Of a DNA stretch of 64,000 nt, positions 47,411 through 57,110 are shown piece after piece. Numbering within the stretch: position 1 is the first letter of the stretch; each line of letters starts with the position of its first letter. This stretch comes from Azolla pinnata (lineage: Eukaryota; Streptophyta; Polypodiopsida; Salviniales; Salviniaceae): positions 7,460 through 71,459 of the forward strand of contig JBBBWG010029976.1 of the NCBI GenBank assembly GCA_037176905.1, in the 5' to 3' direction. The position numbers and the translations under genes are program-made. Below the pieces are notes generated by a model. It saw only the letters and a list, made by a program, of their open reading frames with translations, was not told where the DNA came from and ran no database searches.

Positions 47411-49837
47411 TCATTCAGCACAATCATGTAAAGCGGCCACGTTAGACATGAAAACATATGCATTAGCTCGGCGGGGTTCCAACATCAGGGCGAAATCGAA
47501 CGCCTGTTTCGCAAGTTCAACGTCTCCGTGCGTGGCGCAAGCACCGAGCAAGAACCCCAGGATCGCCAGATCCGGTCGAACCGGCATGTTCCTCAGCAAG
47601 CTCTCGGCCCTTCTGAGGTCCCCCGCACGCCCGAGAAGGTCTATCACTACACCATACTGCTTGAGCTGCGGAGTTATTCCATACTCTCGTGCCATCGATT
47701 CAAAGCATCCCAGGGCTCTGGCGACGAGCCCCGTGTGGCTGAACGCAGCGAGGAGCGACGTGAACATCACTTCGTCGGGCACGATGCCTTGGAGCCTCGA
47801 TTCCTCGAAGACGCCGGAATCATCAGATCTCGCCCCATGCGAAGCGAGCAGCGCCGTCCAGGAGACGAGATCGCGCTCCGCAAGCGTGTCGTGAAGCATG
47901 TCGGCTTCCGGGATTCCAGCACAGCTCGCGTAAGTATGAATCAGAGCCGCTGCGACGGAGATAAGCTTCTCCCACCCGGACGCGGCAGCGACAAAGTGAA
48001 GCTCTCGGCACGCACCCGGGCTTCCGGTGCCTTCGCAAGCTCGCAAGCTGCACAGGAGTGTGACTTCGTCGATGCCCACGCCTGCTTCGCGCATCTCTCT
48101 GTACAGCACCAGCGCTTTCTCGCCGCGGGATCCTTCGGCGTAGGCCGAGAGCATCGCGTTCCAAGCGACGAGATCGCGGTGGAATGCCTCGTCGAACACG
48201 CGCTCGGCATCCGGAATCGCGCCGCACCTGCCGTGCATTCCGATGAGGGCGGTGGCCACTCTCGCGTCGGAAGCATAGCCTTTCTTCTCGATGTCGGCTT
48301 GCAGCGCCCGGCCTATTTCGAGAGCTTCGCCTTCTTCGGCGAAGGCAGCTGCCATCTCTCTGTCCGCGAGGCAGGCGCACGCTTGAAGCGCGAGAACGCA
48401 CGAAACCCTGTCCGGATCCACTCCTTCGCTGTGCATTTGCATGTACGCCAGCAACGCCTTCTCTGCTTCGCCGCATCCGACGTAAATGGAGATGATGGCT
48501 GACCAAGACACAACATCCCGACGCGCTTCGCTGCTGCTGTAGACAACATTCTCAGCCTCTGCGACTCGGCCCCATCGACCGTACATGCTCACGAGCGCAT
48601 TCTTCAGAAGAACCCCCCTGCAAGCGAGCCCTCTCTTGACTGCGTAGGAATGCAGAGCTCGGCCGATTCCGAGGTAGCTCGTCTTGTTCCGGTTCGGATC
48701 ATCCGGATCCAGCGTGCCGTCGTTCGATCCGAACCTTGATTCCCGGCGCACCGACGTGACCGTGCTCCGATTCGGATTCAGATCGAGTGTGCCGTCGCTC
48801 GATCCGCAGCCTGATTCCCGGCGCACCGATGCGATCCTGCTCCGATTCGGATCCGGATCCGGATCGGGCGCGTCGTCGTTCGATCCGAAGCCTGTTCCCC
48901 GGCGCATCGATGCGATCCTGCTCCGATTCGAATCGACCGAATCGTCGTTCGATCCGGAGCTCGCTTCCGGAGGCGTCGATGCGATCCTACTCCGATTTAG
49001 ATTCGGATTCGGATTCGGATTCGGATCGAGCGCATCGCCGCCGCCGTTCGATCCGAAGCTCGCTTCCGGATGCATCGATGCGCTCCGCTGCTCTTCGATC
49101 TTGCTCAACGGCTCTCCGATCTTGCTCCGCCGCTCTCCGATCTTGCTCCGCTGCTCTCCGATCTTGCTCCGCGGCTCTTCGATCTTGCTCCGCTGCTCTT
49201 CGATCTTGCTCCGCGGCTCTTCGATCTTGCTCCGCTGCTCTCCGATCTTGCTCCGCTGCTCTTCGATCTTGCTCCGATCCGGAGCGGCCGCACTTCCCTT
49301 CGATCCGACGCCTGCTTTCGGGCCCATCGATGCGCGCAGCTTCTCTTCTTTGCGATCCGATTGCAGGGAAGCAGCAGCGCAGGCTCGGACGGCGAGGGCG
49401 ATGGTGTACTGATCCGGAGCTTCCTCCTCCTCCTGCAGCATCTGCCTGAACAGCCTCAAGACCTTCTCCCCGCAAGAACGCTCTGCATAGGCAGCCATCA
49501 GGACGTTCCAGGTCACGGTGCTGCGATCCGGCATGGCGCGGAACGCATCTTCAGCTTCCATGGTCGCGCCGCATTTGCCGTACATGCTGATGACGGTGTT
49601 GCAGAGGAAGAGGTGCGGCAGGAGCCCCCTCCTGCGTGCATCCCCGTGGAGCTCCGCCCCGCGGGCCGGGTCTGGTATGGCGGCGCACGCCTTGAGAAGG
49701 CAGATGAAGGTGCGAGGGTTGGGGCGGATACCTGCGCGGAGCAGAAGCGGGTAGATCTGCAGAGCTTCCAGAGGGCGGCCATGGCGGAGGCGATCCGCGA
49801 TCCGAGCGTTCCAGGTCCGAAGGTCTGTGCATTTCAT
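47411..49837 (-). CDS. PLS-type pentatricopeptide-repeat protein with repeat-encoded insert
   Basis: Likely organelle RNA-binding protein of the plant PPR family, whose PLS members guide RNA editing or processing. It is an intronless frame of 808 residues from the ATG at 49837. Repeats are recognisable from about residue 7, with typical pieces such as NTVISMYGKCG, RDVVSWSAIIS and RDLVAWNAMLSAYAEG. The C-terminus has the motifs before the E domain (VVIDLLGRAGDLRRAESLLRN, ANAYVFMSN) but stops before any E+ or DYW domain. Between residues 167 and 387 a low-complexity insert interrupts one motif. The gene is much GC-richer than its surroundings. The frame stays open for another 198 codons upstream through a repeat array, but that part has no PPR character, so the ATG at 49837 is preferred. 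No clear transit peptide is visible from this start. Confidence 0.92.
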   Translation of the reverse strand: MKCTDLRTWNARIADRLRHGRPLEALQIYPLLLRAGIRPNPRTFICLLKACAAIPDPARGAELHGDARRRGLLPHLFLCNTVISMYGKCGATMEAEDAFRAMPDRSTVTWNVLMAAYAERSCGEKVLRLFRQMLQEEEEAPDQYTIALAVRACAAASLQSDRKEEKLRASMGPKAGVGSKGSAAAPDRSKIEEQRSKIGEQRSKIEEPRSKIEEQRSKIEEPRSKIGEQRSKIGERRSKIGEPLSKIEEQRSASMHPEASFGSNGGGDALDPNPNPNPNLNRSRIASTPPEASSGSNDDSVDSNRSRIASMRRGTGFGSNDDAPDPDPDPNRSRIASVRRESGCGSSDGTLDLNPNRSTVTSVRRESRFGSNDGTLDPDDPNRNKTSYLGIGRALHSYAVKRGLACRGVLLKNALVSMYGRWGRVAEAENVVYSSSEARRDVVSWSAIISIYVGCGEAEKALLAYMQMHSEGVDPDRVSCVLALQACACLADREMAAAFAEEGEALEIGRALQADIEKKGYASDARVATALIGMHGRCGAIPDAERVFDEAFHRDLVAWNAMLSAYAEGSRGEKALVLYREMREAGVGIDEVTLLCSLRACEGTGSPGACRELHFVAAASGWEKLISVAAALIHTYASCAGIPEADMLHDTLAERDLVSWTALLASHGARSDDSGVFEESRLQGIVPDEVMFTSLLAAFSHTGLVARALGCFESMAREYGITPQLKQYGVVIDLLGRAGDLRRAESLLRNMPVRPDLAILGFLLGACATHGDVELAKQAFDFALMLEPRRANAYVFMSNVAALHDCAE
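48686..49276 (-). repeat. Coding minisatellites inside the PPR gene
   Basis: Two in-frame arrays lie within the coding region. About nine 21-bp units at 49082-49276 encode heptads of the type RSKIEEQ, RSKIGEQ or RSKIEEP. Four or five longer units of 25-35 residues at 48686-49081 encode NRSRIAS, a Gly/Ser/Asn stretch and Asp-Pro-Asn-Pro runs. All unit lengths are multiples of three, so the frame is never broken. Confidence 0.9.
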
Positions 49838-49924
49838 AGAGCATTTCCTTCCTTCCTTGCTTGCTTGCTTCCTTCCTTTCTCTGCTTCTTCTTTTGTTTT
49901 GGAACTGAGAGCACAGAAACACGA

Positions 49925-50560
49925 AATAGCTGAACAGCTACACAGCCAAAACAAGCTGTGAAAAGCTGAAATAACAGCTGAATGCATCCCCAGAAAAGCA
50001 CGAAAAAATGCTGTTGAAATACTGTAGCACAAAAGAGTTGAAATACAACAAAACAGCAAGCGAAATTGCTGGAATGCAGCGAACAAGATAGCTGAAAAGA
50101 TGACATGCAGCAAACAAATAGCCGAAACGCCGAAATACAGCAAACACATTGCTGAAATTGCAGTTGAAATGCTGAAATATAACCGAAATATTGCAAAAAA
50201 TAGCTGAAACGCTGAAATAGCTGAAATACGGCAAAACATGCTGAGAAGCTGAAATATGGTTGTACATAATAGCTGAAATACAACGGAAAATAGTTGAAAT
50301 ACAACAGAAAACAGCTGAAATACGGCAAAACAAGCCGACAAGAGCTGTATATACAACGGAAAATAGTTGACATACAACGGAAAATAGTTGACATACAAGA
50401 AAAAATAGCTGAAATAGCTAAAATACAGCAAAACAAGCTGGGAAGTTGAAATACTGTAAAATTAGCTGAGAAGCTGAAATACAGCAAAAAAAAGATAGCT
50501 GAAAAGCTGAAACATAACAATAGAAGCCGAAAAACTGCAAGAAAATGCAAGAGCCAAAAT
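49925..50560. repeat. Short-unit array of AAATAGCTGAAATAC type
   Basis: About 25 degenerate units built on AGCTGAAATACAGCAAAACA follow one another. On the minus strand all three frames are nearly free of stops, giving Phe/Ile/Ser/Cys-rich text, because the unit lacks stop triplets. It covers the upstream region of the first PPR gene. A (CTT)n run follows at about 50588-50614. Confidence 0.85.
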
Positions 50561-50614
50561 AGAGAAAAAAGAAACCAAGTCCAATGAATACTTCTTCTTC
50601 TTCTTCTTCTTCTT

Positions 50615-52039
50615 AAGCTTTTAAGACATGTTACTCGAGATTGCGGATGACATGTCTTAAGCTTTTCTCTTTCCTCCCCCGTTAGTTACTCGAGAAGTGG
50701 AAGATTACAATGGATTGATGTGCATCAGACATGTGTTAAGCTGCTTGAAGTGAGCTCCACCTTGAAGTATTCGGTACGTTAAACAAGTTAAGCCCTCTCT
50801 TCCGAGGTTTCTTCCACCTACTTGCTTCTTTCACATTATATCTATCTGTCTAGATAGATTGTATAATTTGATGGCTTTTCGAGGCAATTGGAGGAACAAA
50901 TTTGAAAGATTCCAGGGCGTGGAAACCGATTTTGACGTATATGAGTTGTTGGATCGGATCAGTGGCCAAAGAAGTCTGGGATTTGCTCTGGTTTTCTGGT
51001 GTGGGCGATCTCTTTGCTAGCCATGGAAGCTTCTGTGTCAGCTATGGATGCTGGCACACAGAGTATGTCTTGTGTCAAGGGGCAACATAGACCCTAGCTT
51101 GTCTGGTACAGACATACCTTGTGTACTGCCATGGCTGGAGCTTTTGGTGATGTCTTTGCTAGCCATGGAAGCTTGTGTGTGAGCTATGGATGCTGACACA
51201 CAGAGTGTGTCTCGTGTCAAGGGGAAACATAAACCCTAAATCCTAAACCCTAGCTTGTCTAGTGCCATGACTGGAGCTTGTGCACTGTCACGGCTGGAGC
51301 TTGTGCATTCTTTTGAGTTTCTTCTGGAATTTGAAATGCTCCGCTCCAGCCATAGCTCCCGAGGCATCCCCAAGGGACAAAGAAGAACTGGTCAGGACCA
51401 CATCCGCCGGGCGCTTCTTGTCCCATCCTCCCCTGCGGCCTGAGCACCCACAGATCTCGAAGGGCTATGGAGAGAGCGAGCAGGAGGGAGAAGGAAGGGA
51501 GCAAGGGTCTGCCGAGCGTGATGATGGAGGAGGTGGAAATGGAGAAGGAAGATGCAGCAAGTTTACATCTTTTCTAGGGTTGCAACGATCTGAGGCTAGG
51601 ATCGATGTGGACCTGGATGTGAATCCTGAGATAACAACACCCATGCCGTTCGAGCAGATTCTGGCATGGATCTGATGGAATCCTGCAGAAAGCCCTTCTT
51701 CAGGTTGATCTGGCATCATCTCTGACACGTTCTCCCCCCTCATGGATGGATGCAAAACAACCAAGGCCCCCGATTTCTGCAGATTCCTTCTTGTGGTGTT
51801 CTGTTCCAGCAATGCTGCCTCCTTCCACTTGCTCTTCCATGGCTTTGATCTCGCTGAATCGACCCCAACTGTAAGTCGTCCTCCCTTTACCAAAAGCTAT
51901 GTCTTTTCCCATCGATTTGTTGCTCAGATTGCGTCGTGCTACCATATGCATTAGCACCAACCATAACTAGATATGCCGAGTGTAAATTTTGCTAGAATTG
52001 GAAACGTACTCCCCTGATAATGGCTTCAATAAGTGGGCT
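50615..52039. other. Spacer with a 142-bp tandem duplication and a telomere-like motif
   Basis: A segment with TTTGCTAGCCATGGAAGCTT, GAGCTATGGATGCTG, GTGTCAAGGGG and CTAGCTTGTCT occurs twice, offset by about 142 bases, over 51010-51290. The second copy carries AAACCCTAAATCCTAAACCC (51232-51251), which the first reduces to a single CCCTAG. No gene is confidently seen; a 131-codon frame at 51283-51675 is discussed under rejected items. Confidence 0.6.
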
Positions 52040-52640
52040 AACCGAACGAGTTTCCATGGGCTATCTCTAGACTCCATTGGAGTGCAATATGAGGCATCCA
52101 CTGTTTCTGGCGTGGAGTTTCCACGGGCTATCTCTGGATTCCATTGAAGTGCATTATGAGGCATCCACTGTTTCTGGCTTGGAGTATCCATGGGCTATCT
52201 CTGGACTCCATTGGAGTACATTGTGCATCAGTTTGGAGACTGATAGGCATCTACTGTTTCTTATAAGCAACGATGGCTGGCTTGGAGTTTCCATGGGCTA
52301 TCTCTGGACTCCATTGAAGTACATTATGCATCTGTTTGGAACGTGATAGGCATCCACTGTTTCTTATAAGCAGTGATAACCTTGTTTTGGAGTTTCTATG
52401 GGATATCTCTGGACTCCATTGAAGTACATTATGCATCTGTCTGGTATCCACTATTTCTTATAAGCAATGATGGCTGGTTTGGAGTTTCCATGGGCTATCT
52501 TTGGACTCCATTGGAGTTCATTATGCATCTGTCTGGAGCCGAAATGATGGCTGGCTTGGAGGGCTATTTCTGGACTCCATTGGAGTACATTATGCATCTG
52601 TTCGGAGTACATTATCCACTATTTCTTATAAGCAATGATG
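52040..52640. repeat. Minisatellite with palindromic core, unit about 60-110 bp
   Basis: About seven variable copies contain CCATGGGCTATCTCTGGA, the near-palindrome ACTCCATTGGAGT and, in many, TACATTATGCATCTGT and TTTCTTATAAGCAATGATGG. The short open frames it encodes on both strands are repeat products. Units differ in length by loss of sub-blocks. Confidence 0.85.
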
Positions 52641-53644
52641 GCTGCTTTGGAGTCTGATCTATGACCAAAACCGGAGACATTAGGATTGAACTTACCTTGT
52701 ACATCTCTAGAATCCTCTAGAATTTCGAGTTCCAAAAATTCAGAAGGAACATGCAAGAAGGCAATATCATCTTCTGGCCATAATCTGCCACCTGAAGCTA
52801 CAGGAAGTACTCCCGGCATAAATTGATTCACCAAAATTTCATGTGGGTTCTATCGAATTTTCAATGCAATTTGAAAAGTCTCGCTATCACTATTGAAATT
52901 CTCTTTATCGAAATTTTTGGTTCTTGTAAAACTAATTAGCCAGTGAGGAACACGCTTTTATTTAGCATACTCCAGGAACTTCCTTGGCATGAAATGCATG
53001 CCCCCACAAACCGTTTCCAAACACTTGTCACTTCCTTAAATTTCCTTCCATCAAAGGAATCAATTCCAACCACTGACTGATCTAATCGATTAATCAATGT
53101 CCCTTGATCCATGTCTTCCAGCTCTCTACGTCATTGCTGGTGGCATTGACCCGTACTCACACCTGCTCCTTGGTGTATTTAACGTTCTTAGTTCTGGCTA
53201 TCATGACATGCATAACTCTGGCCATCGCTCCTAGCCCCATCTCAGCTCTATCGTTGGTGTCCCTGACACGAATGCGCACATCTGTAGGATCGCTTATGCG
53301 CTGTCATTCGGGTTGTTGATCCAGTATGCCGATCGATTTTAGTACGATCATCCTGCTGTCCGTAGCTGTTATAATTGCACGGCTTTCATAGTTTGGTTAT
53401 ATATAATCGAGAGGTGAATTTTGGAGCGGGGGGAGTTTTATAAATCTCAACCGAAATCTGGAATGCTATTCAACCGTTGGGAAGCCAAGATCATAACAAA
53501 CAATGCTCGGGACACTGCGCGATTTCGATGAATGAAAGCAAGAAGAAGAAGAAAAAAAATTTGTGTTGTGTGTTTATTGGTTTTGGAACAAATAGGGGAA
53601 TTCAGGAGTTGGGGGGTGTTTTTTGCTCCCCGGGAACACCACCA
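52641..53644. other. Spacer downstream of EXO70
   Basis: I see no gene or repeat here. The part next to 53645 is the EXO70 3' region. Confidence 0.5.
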
Positions 53645-56600
53645 TCAGGAAGCGCTTCCGAACAAGCTGTTCAAGTGGGCTTCGAGATCGTCGGGCGTGT
53701 ACTTGACGTACCTCTCCTTGTGCTTGACGACGTCGAGGTAGTTGTGGAAGCGGCCGTAGAAGGAGCGGTAGGCGGGGAGGATCATCTCGGTGACGGAGAC
53801 GATGAGCTCGGAGCAGAGCTGATCGTCGGAGACGGCCCACGCGCTCTGCGTCCTCACATTCTCCTCGAACGCGGCGCTGAAGGCCTTGAACTTGTCCTTG
53901 ATGAGGTTCCGGGTGGAGTTGTCGATGCTGCTGGAAGCGGGGCCGCGGCTCATGCGGAGGCCCTCGTCCTTGAGCGGCGAGAGCACGCTGGCCCAGGTGC
54001 GCCTGTAGGTCGCGTGGTGCTGCTTGAGCATCGCGTTGTTGCGCTTCATCCACTCCTCGCCGAGCAGCTTGCGGAGGGCGTCGCAGCGCTTGACGCTGCG
54101 GCCGACGAAGTGCAGGTTGTTCATGAGGAAGAGGCAGGCGAGGGCGGGGTCGCGGTAGAGCTGGGAGCGCGAGTCGATCTTCTTCTCGAGGGATCGCATG
54201 ACGCGGGAGACGGCGAGCGACAAGGGGCTCATCGGGCGGGCGCATGGCGGGTCATCGCCGCGGCAGGAAGATCGGGCACGGAGGCTGGAGATGGTGGTGG
54301 TGGTGGTGGTGATAGGGCATGGTGGTTCATCATCATTGCAGGAAGATGGGCTATGGAAGCCGGCGGCGGAGATGGTGATGGAAGATCGGCTATGGAGGCT
54401 GGAGCTGGTGGTGATAGGATGATCAGCAGGAGGAGCATCGTCGATTCCGGCGGTGGCACACAGGAGAAGCTGGTTCAGGGCAGGTGCGAATCGCGGCAGC
54501 AAGCTGCCGAGGTAGCGCATGACGTAAGGGACGAGGGGGAGGAGATCGCCGCGGCTGATCGCTGCCCTCGATCCCTCCTCGTGCAGGGAAACGAAGCGCT
54601 CGAAGCTCGAGAAGATTCCGCGCGCTGCGTCGGCCAGCCTTCCCAGCGTCTCGGCCGCCTCCAAGCACAGGCTTGCATTGGCTATGGCGATGCCGAGCTC
54701 TCCGGTGATGTACCCGCCTTTCTCGGGCTCCTTCTGCTGATGCTGTTGATGGTGATGATGTTGATGGTGGTGATGGTGATGGTGATGGTGATGGTGAAGC
54801 TGATTCTGCCCGAAGATTGCCTCGATCCCGGGGATGAGCTCCTGCAGGCATTCGTGCATCGCCATCACCCCCGCCAGCCTCTCGGGCACTCTCCTCCCCA
54901 CCGACACCGCATCCGCCATTCGCAGCAGCTCCGCCACGCTCCCCTTGGCTATGTCCATGGTGCAGGTGCTCGCGAGCTGCGGCGAATGCCCCGCCAGCAG
55001 CTTCTCGCAGAGCCACCTCTCCCTCGGCAGCAGCTCGCTCACCAGCGCCTGCATCGCCCTCGCCCACGCCCTGATCTCCTCCTCCAGAGCCTCCCATGCC
55101 ATCTTCTGGACTGCCTCGAACGAGGTCAGCGCCAGGGATCGCGGTTGCTGCTGCTGCTGCTGCTGCTGCTCCTCGCGCGAGGGTGTGGCAATGGCAGCTG
55201 CTGCAGAAGAGGAGCCCTGGTAGAAGGCCCTGTGCAAGCTCCCATGGAGGTGTGACCTTCGGATCGCGACGAGGATGTGGGTTAGGTCGGGAGCATAGCC
55301 AGCGCGCAGCATCCTCGTGGCTATGGCTTGCAGGCCCTGGATATCATCTTCGGGCAGGATCTTGTCTTCACCACCATCGGAAGCATGTGCAGAGTGGTCG
55401 GGCAGGATCTTGTCTTCACCACCACCATCGCCATCAGCATCAGCATGCTCCTTCGCGACAATGGCAGTTCCAGCTGGATCTTCATCACCGGCATCATCAT
55501 ACTCCTTGACTTTGCCCTGGCTCAGATTAGGAGGAACAAAAATGCCAGCCTCCTCCATAACCATCTTGCCTGAGCCCGATCCTCTACCTGCTGATCCAAG
55601 CAACCCCGACGTCGCCGCCCCATTCCTGCTGGAGGCCTCGCTGTAAGTTTCCAGCAGGTGCGTGAACTCAACCTCGAGCCGGGCCATGGCGGTCTGCATC
55701 AGGCTCTGAGCACGGTTCAATACCGAGTTCGTTATCGCATCGTCGTCGTTGTTTGGCCCCTTGCTTACCAGGTGATCGAACGAAGAAGACAGATCGGATT
55801 GATAATCGTTGCTTGGCGAAGAGCACCGCGACGAAGAAGAAGAAGAAGAAGAAGCTTTCGTCAGAGTTTGGATTAGTTCGTGAAGGGTATCGATCGCATG
55901 AAGGTATGCAGGGATTTCTTCCGATCGTTCATCCGACCACAGAAGAGGAGTAGAGGAAGAAGAAAACAAAGAATGCATGGCAGAGCCGCCGGTGGATGCA
56001 TTGATATCCCATTGCATGATGATCTTTTCCGCGGATCGGAGGGAGGGAGGGAAATGATCGACAGTCTTGGTGATTGCAGGGAATGGATACGGAGCGGTCA
56101 GATCACGAGTGAGATCGAAGCTGGTGCTTTTGCGATGATGAGGACGGTGGCGACGGTGATGGTGTGAAGGAGCATCGGAAGACGACGAGTCAGAGTGATG
56201 AAGGCCGAAGGCTAACCTGTCATCGAAATCGGAGAGGATGCGAACCATGTCATCGGCTTGGGAAGAACTTAGGGTCCGGAGGATCTGTTGGGCAGTGGCA
56301 ACAACACGATCCACATCGCTGCCCTTGCCGCTGCCGCTGCCACCGCCGCCGCCAGTCCGGATGTGTTCGTTCTTATTCCGATCGGTGGTGTGGATCGAAC
56401 CTTCTAGATTACAGGTATTCTTCTTTTTTTTCGTCAGGGTGTTGATGTTGCTATCGTTGTTGTTGTTGTTGTTGTTGGCGGTGCTGCAAGCATCCTCGTT
56501 GCCATTGTTGCTGTAATTGTCGATGTTGTTGTAGTCGATGCTATATGCGTAATTGTCATTTCTAACGCTCTTGCCACTGCCACTGCCATTGCCGGTGCTG

Positions 56601-56689
56601 GTGTTGTTGGTGTGGCTCTTGATGGACATGGACTTCAAGCGAGTGTAATAACCTGTATTGGGAGGCTTTGTCGGTGGCACACTAGCCAT
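53645..56689 (-). CDS. EXO70: EXO70 exocyst subunit with long low-complexity N-terminus
   Basis: Subunit of the exocyst, which tethers secretory vesicles to the plasma membrane; EXO70 binds phosphoinositides there. It is a single exon of 1,014 residues from the ATG at 56689, far longer than the usual 600-700. The EXO70 core occupies the C-terminal half: FEAVQKMAWEALEEEIRAW near residue 530, EELLRMADAVSVG-like helices, RDPALACLFLMNNLHF near 850, and the terminal YGRFHNY and YVKYTPDDLEAHLNSLFG typical of the family. The N-terminal half holds Asn, Ser, Gly and acidic runs, and the core itself is interrupted by Gln and His tracts (His/Gln run near 632-653). Intron-free structure argues against the multi-exon EXO70A1 type. 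The tracts come from trinucleotide expansion. The gene is GC-rich. Confidence 0.94.
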   Translation of the reverse strand: MASVPPTKPPNTGYYTRLKSMSIKSHTNNTSTGNGSGSGKSVRNDNYAYSIDYNNIDNYSNNGNEDACSTANNNNNNNDSNINTLTKKKKNTCNLEGSIHTTDRNKNEHIRTGGGGGSGSGKGSDVDRVVATAQQILRTLSSSQADDMVRILSDFDDRLAFGLHHSDSSSSDAPSHHHRRHRPHHRKSTSFDLTRDLTAPYPFPAITKTVDHFPPSLRSAEKIIMQWDINASTGGSAMHSLFSSSSTPLLWSDERSEEIPAYLHAIDTLHELIQTLTKASSSSSSSSRCSSPSNDYQSDLSSSFDHLVSKGPNNDDDAITNSVLNRAQSLMQTAMARLEVEFTHLLETYSEASSRNGAATSGLLGSAGRGSGSGKMVMEEAGIFVPPNLSQGKVKEYDDAGDEDPAGTAIVAKEHADADGDGGGEDKILPDHSAHASDGGEDKILPEDDIQGLQAIATRMLRAGYAPDLTHILVAIRRSHLHGSLHRAFYQGSSSAAAAIATPSREEQQQQQQQQPRSLALTSFEAVQKMAWEALEEEIRAWARAMQALVSELLPRERWLCEKLLAGHSPQLASTCTMDIAKGSVAELLRMADAVSVGRRVPERLAGVMAMHECLQELIPGIEAIFGQNQLHHHHHHHHHHHQHHHHQQHQQKEPEKGGYITGELGIAIANASLCLEAAETLGRLADAARGIFSSFERFVSLHEEGSRAAISRGDLLPLVPYVMRYLGSLLPRFAPALNQLLLCATAGIDDAPPADHPITTSSSLHSRSSITISAAGFHSPSSCNDDEPPCPITTTTTTISSLRARSSCRGDDPPCARPMSPLSLAVSRVMRSLEKKIDSRSQLYRDPALACLFLMNNLHFVGRSVKRCDALRKLLGEEWMKRNNAMLKQHHATYRRTWASVLSPLKDEGLRMSRGPASSSIDNSTRNLIKDKFKAFSAAFEENVRTQSAWAVSDDQLCSELIVSVTEMILPAYRSFYGRFHNYLDVVKHKERYVKYTPDDLEAHLNSLFGSAS

Positions 56690-56789
56690 GGATCGATCCT
56701 GATACGATACTGTTTGTTGTCTTCAGACAAATTTTGTTACTCCAAGCCAATCTTGTGCAGATAGATCTCTCTGTGGCCTTGTCTGATTG

Positions 56790-57110
56790 AAGGGAGGGGG
56801 GCAGTTAGGGGCTAGATTGTAGCATCGAAGATTGTGAGTCCATTACAAGTAGGGAATCTATAGCAATGAAGACATAAGCCAGAGGCATACAGAGGTGTAT
56901 CTGTGTATGAACATGCATATGTTAAGATCCAGGTAAATAATGGGGGATCGACGACGGTTAGGGGCTATATTGTGACATCATAGATTAGTGAATCCTTACA
57001 AAGGAGGGGATCTATAGCAATGAAGCCATAGCCGCACAGAGGTGTATTGTGTGTGTATGATGAACATGCATATGTTAAGTAAGATCCAAGGTAAACAAAT
57101 GGGGGAATCT
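56790..57110. repeat. Tandem duplication of about 160 bp upstream of EXO70
   Basis: Two copies, at about 56798-56945 and 56955-57110, share GGTTAGGGGCTA, ATCTATAGCAATGAAG, CAGAGGTGTAT and GAACATGCATATGTTAAG. They are diverged by small gaps. Together they lie 100-420 bases upstream of the EXO70 start codon, so they may contain promoter DNA. Confidence 0.85.

Noticed and set aside
47528-49933. Long plus-strand open frames opposite the first PPR gene (up to 324 codons)
   Set aside because: They are shadows of GC-rich coding sequence and its 21-bp repeats. They show no protein family character, whereas the minus strand encodes clear PPR motifs.
49838-50431. N-terminal extension of the first PPR protein through the upstream repeat
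   Set aside because: The text is repeat-derived, open in all frames and without PPR motifs; the ATG at 49837 directly precedes recognisable PPR sequence.
51283-51675. 131-codon plus-strand frame ending in an acidic Asp/Leu motif and PMPFEQILAWI
   Set aside because: It begins inside a tandem repeat, has no family match I can name and no splice context. It could be a small unknown gene, but the sequence alone does not support a call.
52040-52640. Possible CRISPR-like array of repeats and spacers
   Set aside because: Units are variable in length, lack uniform repeats and unique equal spacers, and the setting is a plant nuclear genome; it is a minisatellite.
53477-55255. Plus-strand 592-codon frame opposite EXO70
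   Set aside because: The GC-rich EXO70 coding strand makes the reverse frame stop-poor; its text (Val/Gly/Ala/Glu runs, His tracts) has no recognisable domain.
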